Below, one piece after another: positions 53,872-62,389 of a DNA stretch of 64,000 nt. How positions within the stretch are numbered: the first letter of the stretch is position 1; every line of letters starts with the position of its first letter. Made by a program: the position numbers and the translations under genes. The DNA comes from Terrimonas sp. (GTDB lineage: Bacteria > Bacteroidota > Bacteroidia > Chitinophagales > Chitinophagaceae), in the NCBI GenBank assembly GCA_016125075.1, contig WGMO01000014.1, positions 62,001 to 126,000 on the forward strand. The letters are read 5' to 3'. The notes beneath the pieces were generated by a model, which searched no databases, was not told the DNA's origin, and worked only from the letters and a program-made list of their open reading frames with translations.

Positions 53872-54984
53872 ATGAAAAGAAGTATCACAGGGCTTTTCGT
53901 GATTTGCTGTACAATCTATTCCTGTCAGAACGCAACCAGGAACCCGGAAGCCGATGCGCATGCCGACAGTATTTCCTGCAGTTCAAATTTACCCGCCCGT
54001 TTTCCCGTGGCCGGTCATGATTCCCTGTCCATGAAAACGGAAAAGCTTTCTCATGCGGGTATGGTATGGATACCCGGTGGAGCTTTCAATATGGGGAGCA
54101 GTGACGGGGAAGGCAGACAGGACGAATATCCCGTCCATCGGGTGCAACTACCCGGGTTCTGGATAGATGCCCATGAAGTCACCAACGCTCAGTTCAGGGA
54201 ATTTGTAGAAGCCACCGGTTATGTGACCACTGCCGAACAAGTGCCGGATTGGGAAGAATTAAAAAAACAATTGCCTCCGGGAACTCCCAAACCTGCAGAC
54301 AGCCTGCTGGTTGCTTCCTCATTGGTATTTACCCCTCCCGATCATCCCGTTCCGTTGAACAATGTATCGTTATGGTGGAGTTGGGTAAAAGGAGCTGACT
54401 GGAAACATCCCAGCGGTCCCGGGAGCAGTATCACCGGTAAAGATAATTATCCGGTAGTACAGGTAAGCTGGTATGACGCAGAAGCCTATGCTAAATGGGC
54501 CGGTAAGCGTTTGCCTACCGAAGCAGAGTGGGAATTTGCAGCAAGAGGTGGACTTGAAAATGAATCTTATTCCTGGGGAAACGAACCCATTGATAAAGGC
54601 AGACCTAAGGCAAATACCTGGCAGGGTAATTTTCCCAACTATAATTCAGACTGGGATGGTTACAATGGTCTTGCCCCTGTACAGTCTTTCCAACCCAATA
54701 AGTATCAACTCTATGATATGGCAGGTAATGTATGGGAATGGTGCATGGACTGGTATTCCCCCGATTATTATGCAACACTCACTGGAAAGACCAGCCTTAG
54801 CCCGGCGGGTCCGGAACAAAGTTATGACCCCATGGAACCAACCGTTCCGAAACGCGTAACAAGGGGGGGCTCTTTTATGTGTAATGCCGCTTATTGTAAG
54901 GGATACAGGGTTTCTTCAAGAATGAAGTCCTCTCCCGACTCAGGTCTGGAAAATGTGGGATTCCGCTGCGTTGCTTCGAACTGA
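53872..54984 (+). CDS. Formylglycine-generating enzyme (sulfatase-modifying factor), lipoprotein
   Basis: The ATG at 53872 begins a lipoprotein signal ending in IYSC; an ATG at 53848 and a TTG at 53845 extend it without need. The 370-residue product is a complete FGE: MVWIPGGAFNMGSSDGEGRQDEYPVH, GFWIDAHEVTNAQFREFV, AKWAGKRLPTEAEWEFAARGG and NVWEWCMDWYSPDYY. The active-site strand GGSFMCNAAYCKGYR has both Cys337 and Cys342, the copper-binding pair of true aerobic FGE, followed by SRMKSSPDSGLENVGFRC. It oxidises the Cys of C-x-P-S-R motifs to formylglycine. All five sulfatases here carry that motif. Export of the FGE itself means activation probably happens in the periplasm, on unfolded substrate. 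Confidence 0.96.
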   Translation: MKRSITGLFVICCTIYSCQNATRNPEADAHADSISCSSNLPARFPVAGHDSLSMKTEKLSHAGMVWIPGGAFNMGSSDGEGRQDEYPVHRVQLPGFWIDAHEVTNAQFREFVEATGYVTTAEQVPDWEELKKQLPPGTPKPADSLLVASSLVFTPPDHPVPLNNVSLWWSWVKGADWKHPSGPGSSITGKDNYPVVQVSWYDAEAYAKWAGKRLPTEAEWEFAARGGLENESYSWGNEPIDKGRPKANTWQGNFPNYNSDWDGYNGLAPVQSFQPNKYQLYDMAGNVWEWCMDWYSPDYYATLTGKTSLSPAGPEQSYDPMEPTVPKRVTRGGSFMCNAAYCKGYRVSSRMKSSPDSGLENVGFRCVASN

Positions 54985-55060
54985 TTCTTCACTGCGGGTT
55001 ATTACTTTTTAATCCATCCTGTTGCACTGGTCTTTTCATGCACCTGATCTGTAATACCTC

Positions 55061-55074
55061 CGGAATCGTTTGCA
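55061..55074. promoter_or_regulatory. Degenerate operator-like site D
   Basis: CGGAATCGTTTGCA matches eleven of fourteen positions of the palindrome found at sites A to C and lies 94 bases before the start of the next gene. The symmetry is only partial, so this may be a weak binding site or chance. Confidence 0.35.
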
Positions 55075-55168
55075 AAGAAAACTGCAATAATCTAAAGGCC
55101 TATTGTTAATTTGGAAAGGGTATTGTCTATTGAAACCGGATTTGTTTTCCAGCGATTAAAAAATAAAG

Positions 55169-57331
55169 ATGAAGAATTGTATTGGATGGCTGCTATTGTA
55201 TTGCCTGATCACCTCCGGGTTTTCATTGTCGGCACAGTCAAAAGAAATGATCAGTGTCAGCGTACATCCGGAAAATGGGTCTTACCAGGTGAGTTTCACC
55301 GCCCTCCAAAAAACCTTTACCGGCAGCCTGGGACAGCCACTTCATGATCTGCATACAAGAATGGGAAAGGATGCGATCGGTGCGTATTCATCGGTAACAT
55401 TTACCTGGAAAGACAGGATACAATATGAAGGCCGGATCCGCTGGTATACCTATCAGCCGGTTGTGATCTTTGACCTCACCCTGCCGGAAGGCGCGCGGGA
55501 ACATCCCATGGCATTCCCCGTTTTTGATATGCCGGACCTGCCTTATCATTTCAGTTATCATAACCGCATTTTCCCGCTGGCCCAGTTTTTCCTCGAAGAA
55601 ACATCCACCCCCTGGTTATTGTATAATGAAAAGGCCGATGCCTGTATTATATCACCAGCCTCTGATTTTATTGTATCCATGATGACCCATAACGACTCTA
55701 CGGTGATCAGCAGCGGATTGAACCCCGAGGTAAAGAACCTTCCTTCGCATTTTACACATTCAACCATCATGGTGATGGAGAATGGGATCAGGAAATCCTG
55801 GGACCGCTGGGGGGATGCCCTCAGGGCCCTTTATCAAAGAAGCAGACCGGCTAATGATGCAGATGCAGTCCTTAATTTTTTTGGGTACTGGACTGATAAC
55901 GGGGCCGATTATTATTACGACTATGACACGGCAAAAGGTTATGCAGGCACTTTGCTGGCAGTACGGGAACATTATAATCAGCGGGGAATTCCTCTGGGCT
56001 ACATGCAACTCGACAGTTGGTGGTATCAAAAATCATTATACAATATCGAGAATAAAAAAGGGGCACCCCAAAAAAAGAAGGAATATCCAGCCGGACCCTG
56101 GAACCGGTCGGGGGGCATGATGGAATACAAGGCCGACACTTTTTTATTCCCGGAGGGACTGGCAGCCTTTCAGAAAAAACTGGGATTACCCCTGATCACC
56201 CATAACCGCTGGATGGATTCCTCCAGCCCCTACCATGAAAAATATAAGATTTCCGGTTATACAGCCATCGATCCTGCTTTCTGGGATCATATCATGGCCT
56301 ATCTTAAACAATCAGGGGTCATCAATTATGAACAGGACTGGATGAATTATATGTATACCAGGAATCCCGAGATGATTGCAGATGTTAGTATTGGAAACGC
56401 TTTTACCGATGGTATGGCCCAGGCAGCCAAAAAATATGGAATTAATATGCAGTATTGTATGGCCTTGCCGAGATATTTTATGCAGGGTGTCAAATACAAT
56501 AACCTCACAACGATCAGGGCCAGTGGCGACGGATTCATGCCCAAAAGATGGAAGTACTTCATTTTTACTTCCCAACTCGCTTATGCCATGGGGATATGGC
56601 CCTGGTCTGATGTTTTTAAAAGCTATGAAACCGGTAATATGATCTTGTCGGTTCTTTCAGCTGGCCCGGTCGGAACGGGAGATGCACTGGGGCTGGAAGA
56701 CAAGGCCAATATCCTGATGGCCTGCCGGGATGACGGGGTACTGGTCAAACCGGATTTACCAATGTTGCCACTGGACATTAATTATCTGCAAATGGCCAGG
56801 GGAGAGGAAAAACCTATCCTCGGCGCTACCTATACGCTCCATGGGGAAATCAAAACGGGATATGTTTTTGTATTTGCCGAAGAGGCAACAAAGATCAGCC
56901 GTTTTGCATTTCGTCCAATGGATATTGGTATCGATGATGATGCCGTTGTTTTTGACCCCCTGCGAAACAAATTGCAGGTTGTAAAAAAAGGGGATGCATT
57001 CCGGGATGAATTACCAGCAGACCGGTACACCTATTTTATAGTGGCTCCTGTCACTTCGTCGGGTATTGCTTTCCTGGGGGATGCCGGAAAGATAACGGCT
57101 ACCGGTAAGAAAAGAATTTCCCAAATCAGCTGCCAGGAAAATCAACTGACCATCAGTGTGGTATTTGCCGAGGGAGAAACTGCTGTTACACTTCGTGGAT
57201 ATGCAAAAAAACCGTTACAGTCTGATAAGGGAAAATTGCATTGGGACCCTGCCAGTCATTTGTTCACATTGGTTGTGCCGGCTCCTCAATCGGGAAAAAC
57301 CGTAACACTGAATTTGAACAGTATGCAATAA
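55169..57331 (+). CDS. Clan GH-D-like TIM-barrel glycosidase of unassigned family, secreted
   Basis: This 720-residue protein has a signal peptide (about 1-23). An N-terminal beta-rich domain (about 25-225) is followed by a barrel with LNFFGYWTDNGADYYYDY, GIPLGYMQLDSWWYQKS, VINYEQDWMNYMY and TTIRASGDGFMPKRW. Asp390 in YEQDWM and Asp454 in RASGDG stand where the nucleophile and acid/base of GH27/GH36-like clan GH-D enzymes would be. A beta-rich C-terminus ends the protein. It is not similar enough to the GH27 proteins of this window to be the same family. An alpha-galactosidase or related retaining activity is a reasonable guess. It begins after a 184-base gap and may have its own promoter near site D. 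Confidence 0.72.
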   Translation: MKNCIGWLLLYCLITSGFSLSAQSKEMISVSVHPENGSYQVSFTALQKTFTGSLGQPLHDLHTRMGKDAIGAYSSVTFTWKDRIQYEGRIRWYTYQPVVIFDLTLPEGAREHPMAFPVFDMPDLPYHFSYHNRIFPLAQFFLEETSTPWLLYNEKADACIISPASDFIVSMMTHNDSTVISSGLNPEVKNLPSHFTHSTIMVMENGIRKSWDRWGDALRALYQRSRPANDADAVLNFFGYWTDNGADYYYDYDTAKGYAGTLLAVREHYNQRGIPLGYMQLDSWWYQKSLYNIENKKGAPQKKKEYPAGPWNRSGGMMEYKADTFLFPEGLAAFQKKLGLPLITHNRWMDSSSPYHEKYKISGYTAIDPAFWDHIMAYLKQSGVINYEQDWMNYMYTRNPEMIADVSIGNAFTDGMAQAAKKYGINMQYCMALPRYFMQGVKYNNLTTIRASGDGFMPKRWKYFIFTSQLAYAMGIWPWSDVFKSYETGNMILSVLSAGPVGTGDALGLEDKANILMACRDDGVLVKPDLPMLPLDINYLQMARGEEKPILGATYTLHGEIKTGYVFVFAEEATKISRFAFRPMDIGIDDDAVVFDPLRNKLQVVKKGDAFRDELPADRYTYFIVAPVTSSGIAFLGDAGKITATGKKRISQISCQENQLTISVVFAEGETAVTLRGYAKKPLQSDKGKLHWDPASHLFTLVVPAPQSGKTVTLNLNSMQ

Positions 57332-57416
57332 TGTATCCGGCACGCTTATGATCAGGCCGGCAACATTGATGAATAAGCGAAATGGATTAACCTGTATTTG
57401 CAATCAATTTTTCGAT

Positions 57417-60317
57417 ATGAGAAAAATAGCTGCACGGCTTTTATTGAAAAATTATTTTCTTTTTTTCCTGGTGTTTTCCAGTTGGCAGGCAGTTGCACAG
57501 GTTGAATGGCCGCCCGTAAGCCAAACGACAAAACCCTGGACGCGTTGGTGGTGGGAAGGAAGTGCTGTTGACTCCATTAATTTGAGTTGGAATTTGGAGC
57601 AGTATAAAAATGCAGGCCTGGGGGGTGTTGAATTATCGCCTATTTATGGCGTAAAAGGAAATGAAGACCGGTTTATTGATTTTCTTTCACCCCGCTGGAT
57701 GCAGCTGTTTCAGTTTACTTTGCAGGAGTCGCATCGTCTGGGTTTAGGGGTGGATCTGGCGAATGGAACCGGCTGGCCATTTGGCGGACCCTGGGTATCA
57801 CCGGAAGATGCCAGCAAGACCCTCTATGTAAAAACCTACCCGTTGCAGGAAGGCGGACAATTAAAAGAACCCCTGCTCTTTTTTCGCCCGGCTTTATTAA
57901 GAACAGCGAATCGGAAGAACCCGGATATCAAAAAGATTGTACAACCGATCGGATCCAATCAGGATTTACAACAACTGGCATTAGACCAGGTTCAGTTTCC
58001 GGGAAACCTCCCCCTGGTGGCCATTTCAGCGTTCAATGAAAAAAATGCTTCTATCGACCTGATAGAAAAAGTGGATTCATCCGGGATCTTACACTGGACA
58101 GCACCACCCGGGAAATGGACCTTGTATGCCTTGTTTCAGGGCCTGCATGGTAAAATGGTGGAGAGGGCTGCGCCGGGCGGAGAGGGATATGCGATCGATC
58201 ATTTTTCAGCCGGTGCAGTGAAGCATTATTTTCAACGATTCGATTCCGCATTCCGGGGATACGATCTTTCTTATTTACGGGCTTTCTTCAACGATTCTTA
58301 TGAAGTGGACGATGCAAAAGGGCAGGCCAACTGGACACCCGGGTTTTTTGAAGACTTCAGCAAGATAAAAGGCTATGACCTCAAAAAATTTCTCCCGGCC
58401 CTTTGGGGATATGATATTCCGGAAAGGAATAGTCGGGTGATCTATGATTACCGTTCCGTTATGGATCAGTTAATATACCAACATTTCACAGCGCAGTGGA
58501 AAGCATGGGCCGGCAAAAGGGATAAACTGGTCAGGAACCAATCACATGGTTCACCGGCCAATATCCTGGATCTGTACAGTCTTGTTGATATCCCGGAAAC
58601 AGAAGGGAACGATGTGCTGCGGTTTAAATTCGCAAGCTCTGCTGCACATGTTTCCGGCAAACCCCTGGTGTCTGCCGAATCTGCTACCTGGCTGCAGGAA
58701 CATTTTCAAAGTTCATGGGGCGATGTTAAAAAGGGGATTGATTTGTATTTCCTGGGTGGGGTCAATCATATTTTCTATCATGGCACGGCTTATTCACCAA
58801 AAGAAGCACCATGGCCGGGTTGGCTTTTTTATGCCTCCGTGCATTTTCAACCCACCAATCCGCAATGGGAGGATTTTTCCGCATTAAACAATTATATCAC
58901 CCGGGTACAGTCATTCCTGCAATCCGGCAAACCGGTCAATGATATCCTTCTTTATTTTCCCATCAATGACCGTTGGGCAGAACCCGGAAAAAATTTACTC
59001 CAGCATTTTGATGGCATGAAAGATAATTTCGAGAACACCGATTTTGCCACAGTTGCCAGCTGGCTCCTCGAAAAGGGATACAATTTCGATTTTATTTCTG
59101 ACCGCCAGATTCAGCAGCTGACTGTTGATGAAAAAAAATTGCAAACAGCAGGGAACAACTACCAAACTATTCTAATCCCAGCTATTCACACGATCCCTTT
59201 GAACACGATGGAAAAACTGGTGACCCTCGCTGAACAGGGTGCAACGGTCCTGTTTTATAAAGATTTGCCGGCTGATGTACCGGGTCTTTCCCGGCTGGAA
59301 GAAAGAAGAAAAGACTTTAATACCTGTAAAAACCATTTACATTTTCATCCGGTCGATAAGGCTTTGCCAGGAGAAGTTATGCAAGAAAAAATAATGAAAG
59401 CTGAGGCCGGGAAGGGAAGGATTTATACCAGCGATGATATCCGTCTTTTACTGGGGCAAACAGTTGTGAAACCGGAAACCATGGTGGATAAAGGGTTGGA
59501 TTTTGTAAAAAGGGTCAATAAAGACGGGGTGATGTATTTTATCACCAACCGCAACAACCGGCGATATGATAATTGGCTAACCCTCGAAACCAATGCTGTT
59601 GAAGCAGCCCTCTTCGATCCTATGACAGGCGTCAAGGGTCTGGCAATGCTGAACAAGCAGGGACCCGGCGATTCAATAGAGATTTATCTCCAGTTGGAGC
59701 CCTATCAATCTCTCATTGTTCAGACTTACCAGGCGCCTCTTAAAACAGATTATTATCCTTACTATAAGTTCGCGGGCAGGTCAACTAGCCCCCAGGGTCC
59801 CTGGAAACTGGAATTTCTGCAGGGTGGACCCGCTATTCCTGCTAAGCGTGTGATGAAGCAACCCCGGTTTTGGACAGACCTGGAAGGGGATACCATCAAT
59901 GATTTTTCGGGGAGGGCATGTTATTCAGTGATATTTGATAAACCCAAAGGGAAAGCCACTTTTTACTTGCTTGACCTGGGATCGGTTCATGCCACCGCAG
60001 AAGTTTTTTTGAATGACAGGAAACTCGCTACCCTGATTGGACCCCAATTTACGACCATCATCCCTTCCTCTTTTTTTCAAAAGAAACATAACAAACTCCA
60101 AATTGTAGTCGCGAATCTCATGGCCAACCGTATCGCTTATATGGATAGGAAATCATTGCCCTGGAAGACCTTCTATAATATCAATATGGCAGCCAAAGAA
60201 CCGGCCAATCAATTAAACGGCTTATTCAATGCATCCCGTTGGAAGCCTTTGCCATCAGGTTTGTCGGGTCCGGTAACACTCACACCCGTAAAAGGGATGG
60301 GGCCTTCTGTAAAATGA
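57417..60317 (+). CDS. GH106-type alpha-L-rhamnosidase, secreted
   Basis: I chose the ATG at 57417 because it begins MRKIAARLLLKNYF and the signal peptide; the frame is open upstream with ATGs at 57348 and 57369. The 966-residue product has the GH106-type opening PWTRWWWEGSAVD and GLGGVELSPIYG, the helix-barrel sequence HRLGLGVDLANGTGWPFGGP, and Glu421 in LVSAESATW that matches the AES Glu of the paralogues at 882-3818 and 46198-50043. A jelly-roll domain (about 800-950) ends it. It should remove terminal alpha-L-rhamnose. It is the last plus-strand gene of the cluster and converges with the DUF6807 gene, with only eight bases between the two stop codons. Confidence 0.9.
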   Translation: MRKIAARLLLKNYFLFFLVFSSWQAVAQVEWPPVSQTTKPWTRWWWEGSAVDSINLSWNLEQYKNAGLGGVELSPIYGVKGNEDRFIDFLSPRWMQLFQFTLQESHRLGLGVDLANGTGWPFGGPWVSPEDASKTLYVKTYPLQEGGQLKEPLLFFRPALLRTANRKNPDIKKIVQPIGSNQDLQQLALDQVQFPGNLPLVAISAFNEKNASIDLIEKVDSSGILHWTAPPGKWTLYALFQGLHGKMVERAAPGGEGYAIDHFSAGAVKHYFQRFDSAFRGYDLSYLRAFFNDSYEVDDAKGQANWTPGFFEDFSKIKGYDLKKFLPALWGYDIPERNSRVIYDYRSVMDQLIYQHFTAQWKAWAGKRDKLVRNQSHGSPANILDLYSLVDIPETEGNDVLRFKFASSAAHVSGKPLVSAESATWLQEHFQSSWGDVKKGIDLYFLGGVNHIFYHGTAYSPKEAPWPGWLFYASVHFQPTNPQWEDFSALNNYITRVQSFLQSGKPVNDILLYFPINDRWAEPGKNLLQHFDGMKDNFENTDFATVASWLLEKGYNFDFISDRQIQQLTVDEKKLQTAGNNYQTILIPAIHTIPLNTMEKLVTLAEQGATVLFYKDLPADVPGLSRLEERRKDFNTCKNHLHFHPVDKALPGEVMQEKIMKAEAGKGRIYTSDDIRLLLGQTVVKPETMVDKGLDFVKRVNKDGVMYFITNRNNRRYDNWLTLETNAVEAALFDPMTGVKGLAMLNKQGPGDSIEIYLQLEPYQSLIVQTYQAPLKTDYYPYYKFAGRSTSPQGPWKLEFLQGGPAIPAKRVMKQPRFWTDLEGDTINDFSGRACYSVIFDKPKGKATFYLLDLGSVHATAEVFLNDRKLATLIGPQFTTIIPSSFFQKKHNKLQIVVANLMANRIAYMDRKSLPWKTFYNINMAAKEPANQLNGLFNASRWKPLPSGLSGPVTLTPVKGMGPSVK

Positions 60318-60325
60318 AGGTGGTA

Positions 60326-61429
60326 TCATTGCGCAAGGGCGGCCGGGTCTTTCGCAGCAAATTGCGTGGCCAATTTATTGATTGCTGCGGTGCTGATCAC
60401 GGTTTTTCCGTCTTCTATTACGATCCGGTAATAAAATCGTACGGAATCCCCTTTCGACAGGTGAAGATTTTTTTCACTTTTTCCATTGGTGAATATTTTT
60501 TCTCCCAGTGGGTTGACGGCAAATAGTCCATATCCCCGCGCGTGCCAGAATGCAGGGTAATTTGGATTGCCCGGATGATCCATGATGATCACGGAAACCG
60601 AATCATTCCCCATTTTCCCATACGCCATACACCAGGCGGCCCTCGTACTCCAGGCATCATCTCCTGTTTTGCCGGTGCTGGTCAGGTAATTCCCGGTGGC
60701 TATTTTGTCTTTTGTTGCTTTAACGATTGTCACATTGCCCTTATCATCTTTAAAGGATTGGTCCTGTACGGCAGGAATTTGTAATTCATGTGCCAGCCGG
60801 ATGCCGAGCATGCCGTCTTTTGCATCTTTGAAGGTCACCGCTGTATTGGCTTTTAAAACCGTAACCCTGTCAATGATTCGCTGATGATCATGGCCTGAGA
60901 ATTCATAGGTGGTGGTTTCTTCCAGCAGTATATCGTTTTGTTGATTGGTCCAGTTGGCATGATAAGTAAGTTTCCCGGTGGGGCCATTTTTTGTTTCCAG
61001 GATCCGGTCCGTTTTTATCCAGCCATATAAATGTTTTTTTTCGGAAGGGATCGCATAGGAATTATTCCAGAAATCAAGGCCATTGACATTTTCAAAGTTC
61101 AGCCAGAGACCCAAGTGGTGCGGATGGTCGGTTGGTTCTTCAGGAAGGGGATGGATAGGAAATCCACGGGTAACTATTTGCCCGTCTGCTGCAATGAGGG
61201 GGTATAAAACCGGTTTTTCGAGTGTATCCGGGAATAGAAAACTGGTAAAGGGTTTACCCCCCATCAGGACATCGATTTTTTCCCCGGATTTATCTTTTAT
61301 AAACTGAACAGGCTCATTTTTTTGTGCCCTTGAAAGACCTGGTAAAAAAATACCAAGGAAAAAAAATCCAATAGCGGCTTGAAAGCTTTTAAAATGGAAT
61401 CGTTTGTTCGGAGTAGCAGCTATAGTCAT
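60326..61429 (-). CDS. DUF6807 (PmoA-like annotated) secreted protein
   Basis: This 367-residue protein has a signal peptide (about 15-36). It contains the DUF6807 domain with PVLYPLIAADGQIVTRGFPIHPLPEEPTDHPHHLGLWLNFENVN, where the cluster DHPHHLG gives three His residues near the start. The database name PmoA refers to an old and misleading link to methane oxygenase; no such role fits. Such proteins often lie beside Gfo/Idh/MocA, ThuA and DUF1080 genes, which suggests a place in sugar modification. It faces the GH106 gene and is read from its own promoter in the 328-base gap to its right. Function unknown. Confidence 0.9.
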   Translation of the reverse strand: MTIAATPNKRFHFKSFQAAIGFFFLGIFLPGLSRAQKNEPVQFIKDKSGEKIDVLMGGKPFTSFLFPDTLEKPVLYPLIAADGQIVTRGFPIHPLPEEPTDHPHHLGLWLNFENVNGLDFWNNSYAIPSEKKHLYGWIKTDRILETKNGPTGKLTYHANWTNQQNDILLEETTTYEFSGHDHQRIIDRVTVLKANTAVTFKDAKDGMLGIRLAHELQIPAVQDQSFKDDKGNVTIVKATKDKIATGNYLTSTGKTGDDAWSTRAAWCMAYGKMGNDSVSVIIMDHPGNPNYPAFWHARGYGLFAVNPLGEKIFTNGKSEKNLHLSKGDSVRFYYRIVIEDGKTVISTAAINKLATQFAAKDPAALAQ

Positions 61430-61757
61430 AATAAATGAATGAGGGGTGATGGGTCGCTTCTTTTTGGATGCGTTTTTATTTAAATAAATATATGAATTTA
61501 ATAAAGAACCGGCTCATTCACTTTCAGGGTGATATAGGGTATTTCTGCTAAATGCTTCATCAAAATTCTTTTGAAAGAGGATGATCAAACTAATGGAAAA
61601 CGAAGCGGGAATCCGGATAAGAACGAATAGCATGGAAAGTTTTACTGCACTTTAAAATCGGGTAGGCCTTTGGTTGTCTGTGCCCGGAACGAGACTGAAA
61701 ATTGATATAACATTAACCGGTGAGGTCAGGAGTCATTCTTTCCTGTTGCAAAAGTAT
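61430..61757. other. Intergenic stretch at the locus border
   Basis: No gene was seen in these 328 bases. It should carry the promoter of the minus-strand DUF6807 gene. A 14-base A/T palindrome TTTATTTAAATAAA lies at 61476-61489, about 50 bases before that start codon. Copies of the CGGAAACGTTTCCG operator are absent. The stretch separates the accessory locus from apparently housekeeping genes. Confidence 0.5.
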
Positions 61758-62105
61758 TTAATCATGCATAGCGCTGGTGACGGATAATTCACAGATTTCA
61801 TCCATTGAAATACCCAGGTGACTTTCTTCATACACACATGCTCCTTTGATGATGAGGATGACCTGGGGACTTTCATGATAAACGTCTAAAGCATCTGCAA
61901 TGGTATTCGATAATTCCCGGTGCCGGAAAATGTCTAAATAATGGAAGTCGATCGGGGCATGGCAGGTGGCATTTTCAAGCCGGCGCATGGCTACTGAACT
62001 GATGGAACAGCGGGTGCTGTGTTTGAAAATGACCTGTGGCTTTTCATGCGAAAGCCTTATAATTTCATTGAATTTGCCTTCATCGGTCAGGGGAATCCAT
62101 GTCAT
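61758..62105 (-). CDS. ytxJ: YtxJ-type monothiol bacilliredoxin
   Basis: This 115-residue cytoplasmic protein has a thioredoxin-like fold with the single active-site Cys33 in FKHSTRCSISSVAM, the signature of YtxJ. The later strand ESPQVILII contains the cis-Pro region. In bacillithiol-using bacteria YtxJ is linked to removal of bacillithiol from oxidised protein thiols. It shows no export signal and does not belong to the glycan locus. A tiny lipoprotein gene lies just upstream on the same strand, 14 bases away, so the two may be cotranscribed. Length is normal for the family. Confidence 0.9.
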   Translation of the reverse strand: MTWIPLTDEGKFNEIIRLSHEKPQVIFKHSTRCSISSVAMRRLENATCHAPIDFHYLDIFRHRELSNTIADALDVYHESPQVILIIKGACVYEESHLGISMDEICELSVTSAMHD

Positions 62106-62119
62106 ATGGGAATAACAAT

Positions 62120-62248
62120 CTAGGCCCTGAAGGGTTTGCTTGAGTTATTCATATTGGCAGGGCAACCTGTCTTACGTGAAGAGTAACAGGAACTTATGAT
62201 AATTGCCGTTGAAAAAAGAAAGATAATTGCCAGGACAGTTTTTTTCAT
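62120..62248 (-). CDS. Small lipoprotein of unknown function
   Basis: The ATG at 62248 begins a 42-residue product with a clear lipoprotein signal (MKKTVLAIIFLFSTAIIISSC) and a mature part of about 22 residues containing SSRKTGCPAN. The open frame runs back to 62341, but the added 31 residues are not signal-like. Similar tiny Cys-containing lipoproteins are seen in Bacteroidota; I know no function. It is 14 bases from the bacilliredoxin gene and is probably read with it, which might tie it to thiol homeostasis, but this is a guess. Confidence 0.6.
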   Translation of the reverse strand: MKKTVLAIIFLFSTAIIISSCYSSRKTGCPANMNNSSKPFRA

Positions 62249-62389
62249 TATTCGGATTTTTGTTCTAAAACGGTTGAAAATCAGAATTATTATGCAAATA
62301 TAATGCAAGAATTTGTGCTGTTTGGTTATTATTGGAGCCAAACAAAAACTTACCTTTACCGCCCTAACAAAAAGAAATAATAAAATCTG

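Noticed and set aside
61476-61489. A/T palindrome TTTATTTAAATAAA
   Set aside because: Such palindromes are expected by chance in A/T-rich intergenic DNA; function not claimed.
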